This document shows positions 13,530 through 15,638 of a stretch of 15,638 bases of DNA, piece after piece (within the stretch, counting starts at the first letter, position 1; the number at the start of each line of letters is the position of its first letter). Under the pieces are notes generated by a model that worked only from the letters and a program-made list of their open reading frames with translations, did not search any database and had not been told where the DNA came from. Source of the stretch: Candidatus Bathyarchaeota archaeon (GTDB lineage Archaea > Thermoproteota > Bathyarchaeia > Bathyarchaeales > B26-1); assembly GCA_018396795.1 (NCBI GenBank), contig JAGTRH010000010.1, forward strand, positions 1-15,638, written 5' to 3'. A program made the position numbers and the translations under genes.

Positions 13530-14265
13530 ATTAAAGAGTCCGGTTCTTATTGAGGGCCTTCCAGGCCTTGGAATGGTTGGTAAAATAACTGTTAAATACT
13601 TGATAAAGCAGTTAAAGGCTAAAAAGTTCGCTGAGCTATATTCACCGCACTTCGCCTATTACGTTCTTGTAAGCGATGAAGGTAGCATAAGCCTATTAAA
13701 AAATGAATTCTATTACTGGATAAATGAGCAAGGTGAGAATGACTTAATACTCTTAACTGGCGACACCCAAGCTCAAACTGTTGAAGGACAGTATGATGTA
13801 GCGGATGCAATACTCGAGTTCGCAAAGAAAAAGAATGTTAAAACTATTATAACGGTTGGTGGATACAGAAGAGATGTTGTAAGCACGCCGCAAGTGTTTG
13901 CTTCAGCCACAAACCCGGAAATTCTTAGAAAAGCTCTAGAAGCTGGGTCGCTGAGCAGTCCATCTGGGAGTCCGATTGTTGGAGCAGCTGGACTTATATT
14001 GGGCCTTGCTAAATTTAAGGGCATAAATGGAATATGCTTACTGGGTGAGACACCGGGCTACATACCGGATCCTAAGGCTGCAAAGAGTGTTTTAACAATC
14101 CTCATGAAGATGCTAAATCTAAAGCTTGACTTAACTGATTTAGACAAGGAGATTTTTAGGATCGCGCAGATAGAGGAGGAGATGAGGAGAATAGAGGAGC
14201 AACGCAGGGTTGCCGAAAGAGAAGTTCGGAGGGTAGAGGAAGAGAAAATATCCTATATTGGATGA
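13492..14265 (+). CDS. PAC2-family protein, archaeal proteasome assembly chaperone homologue
   Basis: A 257-residue member of the PAC2 family; archaeal relatives (PbaA/PbaB) bind the 20S proteasome. The PAC2 core starts with LIEGLPGLGMVGKITVKYL (about 19-37), continues through LLTGDTQAQTVEGQYDVAD and TVGGYRRDV, and keeps the GETPGYIPDP loop. A charged coiled coil (about 218-250, Glu/Arg-rich) precedes the final ISYIG. Such C-terminal tails can dock into proteasome pockets, often through an HbYX motif; the residues here only loosely resemble that. The start at 13492 is supported by AGAGGAG six bases upstream, so the 38-nt overlap with Nop10 appears genuine. It ends the ribosomal/initiation operon. 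Confidence 0.92.
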   Translation: MRKTVIVEKEEVELKSPVLIEGLPGLGMVGKITVKYLIKQLKAKKFAELYSPHFAYYVLVSDEGSISLLKNEFYYWINEQGENDLILLTGDTQAQTVEGQYDVADAILEFAKKKNVKTIITVGGYRRDVVSTPQVFASATNPEILRKALEAGSLSSPSGSPIVGAAGLILGLAKFKGINGICLLGETPGYIPDPKAAKSVLTILMKMLNLKLDLTDLDKEIFRIAQIEEEMRRIEEQRRVAEREVRRVEEEKISYIG

Positions 14266-14267
14266 TC

Positions 14268-14275
14268 TTGTTTTT
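14268..14275 (+). terminator. T-tract after the PAC2 gene
   Basis: TTGTTTTT starts 3 nt after the PAC2 stop, in the 23-nt gap between converging genes. It is probably the termination site of the L44e-to-PAC2 operon, by the T-tract rule for archaeal RNA polymerase. Confidence 0.4.
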
Positions 14276-14288
14276 CGCAATTTATTAT

Positions 14289-14840
14289 TTAAACGATGAA
14301 GCTCTGCTGTTTTCTCATATATTTCTGTAAAACCTTCTTGTATTCTTCCAAGTCGCTGATTGTATGATTTATTGCACTTATATGCAGGCTTATAGCATCA
14401 TAAATTTCCGCCTCTGAATCGGCTTCAAGAATGTCGCTTTCTATCTGCTCGACCATTAACTGCGTCAGTTCATTCCGCCTAGAGACTGATTTGAATGACT
14501 CCAAAATCTTTCTCCTAAGTTCATTAACATAGGGCTTAGGTAATTCGCCCTTAATAATCTGGTTTGCAATATCATTTATGGTGTTCTCATCCGATAGGGG
14601 TATGCTCTTTCTAGAAGCTATCTCACCTTTAGGTGTCAAAAATATAACTAGGGGGACTCTACTAACGTTGTAGACTTCGGCTAGCTCTGTATTTTCTGGA
14701 TCTTCAACGTTAACTAGGCGGACGCGTATATCCTTTCTTCTTCCTTGAATCTTTCGTACTATAGGCAATAGATTTCTCTTGCTTTCATAAATGTCCGAGT
14801 AAAAATACATTATTTCGACTTTTTCTTCACTCATATGCAT
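14289..14840 (-). CDS. Thioredoxin-fold protein lacking the CXXC pair, with helical C-terminal domain
   Basis: A 183-residue cytoplasmic protein. Residues about 8-100 follow a thioredoxin fold: IMYFYS strand, helix, VRLVNVEDPENTELAEVYNV, then Val62-Pro63 as the cis-proline and the LVIFLTPKGE strand. Where an active thioredoxin has Cys-x-x-Cys, this protein has Tyr18-Glu-Ser-Lys21, so it cannot act as a dithiol oxidoreductase. The remaining 80 residues are predicted helical and may form a binding or dimer domain. The ATG at 14840 is chosen because GAGGAG lies seven bases upstream; an in-frame TTG at 14879 has no such support. It lies downstream of EF-1 alpha on the same strand but behind a likely terminator. 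I know no function for it. Confidence 0.75.
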   Translation of the reverse strand: MHMSEEKVEIMYFYSDIYESKRNLLPIVRKIQGRRKDIRVRLVNVEDPENTELAEVYNVSRVPLVIFLTPKGEIASRKSIPLSDENTINDIANQIIKGELPKPYVNELRRKILESFKSVSRRNELTQLMVEQIESDILEADSEAEIYDAISLHISAINHTISDLEEYKKVLQKYMRKQQSFIV

Positions 14841-14885
14841 CTTAAGGCTCCTCTTAGAGAAAAAGTTTTTCTGTTTCAAATAGTT

Positions 14886-14920
14886 AAAAAATAGGGGATC
14901 GGAAGAGTTTTAGATCTTCC
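14886..14920 (-). terminator. Hairpin and T6 terminator of the EF-1 alpha gene
   Basis: On the minus strand, GGAAGA (14920-14915) and TCTTCC (14906-14901) form a perfect six-base stem around an eight-base loop. GATCCCCTA follows, and then six T residues at 14891-14886. It begins 16 nt after the EF-1 alpha stop. A T-tract alone would suffice in archaea; the hairpin makes the site more convincing. Confidence 0.5.
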
Positions 14921-14936
14921 ATAAACTTTGCGAGGG

Positions 14937-15638
14937 TTATGCTTTCTTAGTTATTTCTTTCACTACGCCAGCGGCTATAGTTGTTCCCATATCGCGGATG
15001 GCGAATCTTCCCAACGCTGGAAATTCAGTATAGACTTCTAAGCATACAGGTCTCAGCGGTTCGAATCTAACAAGGGCAGCGTCACCAGTCTTGAGGAACG
15101 CTGGTTTCTCCTCGACGGTCTGACCGGTTCTTGGATCAATCTTTCTTATGAGCTCAGCAAATCTGCATGCAACTTGCGCTGTGTGAATGTGAAGAACAGG
15201 TGTGTATCCTGCAGCTATCGCTGTTGGGTGATAAATGACGATTATTTGTCCAATGAACTCCCTAGCCACGGTTGGCGGATTCTCCGGAGGCCCAGCAACG
15301 TCACCTCTCCTTATATCAGTCTTTGCTACGCCTCTAACGTTAAATCCAATGTTGTCTCCAGGTTCGGCTCTCGGTATTCTAACGTGGTGGGTTTCGATTG
15401 ATTTAACTTCGCCTACTTTGCCTGATGGCATGAATACAATTTTATCGCCTTCCTTCAGTACGCCAGTCTCGACGCGCCCAACCGGCACTGTTCCAACACC
15501 AGTTATTGAGTAAACGTCTTGAATTGGCAGTCTAAGCGGCTTTTCAACGGGTTTAGGCGGTATTTCAAATAAATCTAAGGCTTCATAGAGTGTTGGACCC
15601 TTATACCATGCCATATTTGGGCTTAGCTTAACTAAGTT
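14937..15638 (-). CDS. tuf: Elongation factor 1-alpha (5' part cut by window)
   Basis: The elongation factor that delivers aminoacyl-tRNA to the ribosome. The visible 233 codons cover domains II and III, from [21 protein letters not shown] at the right edge to the TAA stop. The methionine at 15614 is internal, because the reading frame stays open to the last base of the window. Domain II shows [20 protein letters not shown] and [12 protein letters not shown]. Domain III shows the [20 protein letters not shown] strand and ends with [19 protein letters not shown]. The GTPase domain (about 200 residues) lies outside the window. A hairpin terminator follows the stop. Confidence 0.97.
   Translation of the reverse strand, partial: NLVKLSPNMAWYKGPTLYEALDLFEIPPKPVEKPLRLPIQDVYSITGVGTVPVGRVETGVLKEGDKIVFMPSGKVGEVKSIETHHVRIPRAEPGDNIGFNVRGVAKTDIRRGDVAGPPENPPTVAREFIGQIIVIYHPTAIAAGYTPVLHIHTAQVACRFAELIRKIDPRTGQTVEEKPAFLKTGDAALVRFEPLRPVCLEVYTEFPALGRFAIRDMGTTIAAGVVKEITKKA

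Overview
The window is archaeal. It carries archaeal-type aspartyl-tRNA synthetase, Alba, aIF2 alpha and gamma, ribosomal proteins L44e and S27e, Nop10, a PAC2-family proteasome chaperone homologue and EF-1 alpha. TATA-like boxes sit about 25 nt before probable transcription starts, and Shine-Dalgarno sites are of the GGAGGTGAT type. An ESCRT-III/CdvB cell-division protein places the organism in the TACK or Asgard side of Archaea rather than among typical Euryarchaeota. A TACK lineage is my inference; I cannot name the phylum. Base composition looks moderate and even, with no obvious foreign island. Genes are tightly packed and no stretch longer than about 160 bases lacks a gene. I see no tRNA, rRNA, CRISPR array, insertion sequence or attachment site.

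Layout. (1) 1-2070, minus strand: an operon alba, then a zinc-finger/KH RNA-binding protein, then aspS, cut by the left edge. (2) 2185-3995, minus: a two-gene sugar module, a Gfo/Idh/MocA dehydrogenase followed by a xylose-isomerase-like TIM-barrel protein. (3) 4154-6834, plus: an ABC exporter half-transporter with an extra N-terminal PH-like domain, followed without a gap by a DUF1854 protein. This is the most unusual system here. (4) 6903-7541, minus: CdvB, divergent from (5) 7667-8888, plus: a single-domain KaiC-like ATPase whose end overlaps an HTH/coiled-coil partner. (6) 8948-9469, plus: a nitroreductase. (7) 9515-11280, minus: aIF2 gamma followed by a probable PUA/EVE-like protein. (8) 11399-14265, plus: a zinc-ribbon membrane protein, then the conserved archaeal run L44e, S27e, aIF2 alpha, Nop10, PAC2. 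(9) 14289-15638, minus: a thioredoxin-fold protein without the CXXC pair, and EF-1 alpha, cut by the right edge.

How it fits together. Most of the window serves translation: charging tRNA, delivering initiator tRNA through aIF2 gamma and alpha, elongation through EF-1A, ribosome and rRNA-modification parts, with proteasome assembly attached. Between these housekeeping blocks lie accessory units: the sugar pair, the ABC/DUF1854 exporter, the KaiC/HTH pair beside CdvB, and two poorly known small proteins. The ABC/DUF1854 pair is the best candidate for an under-described system. The family is known mainly from bacteria, where some members are linked to cyanophycin metabolism, but no cyanophycin gene is visible here.
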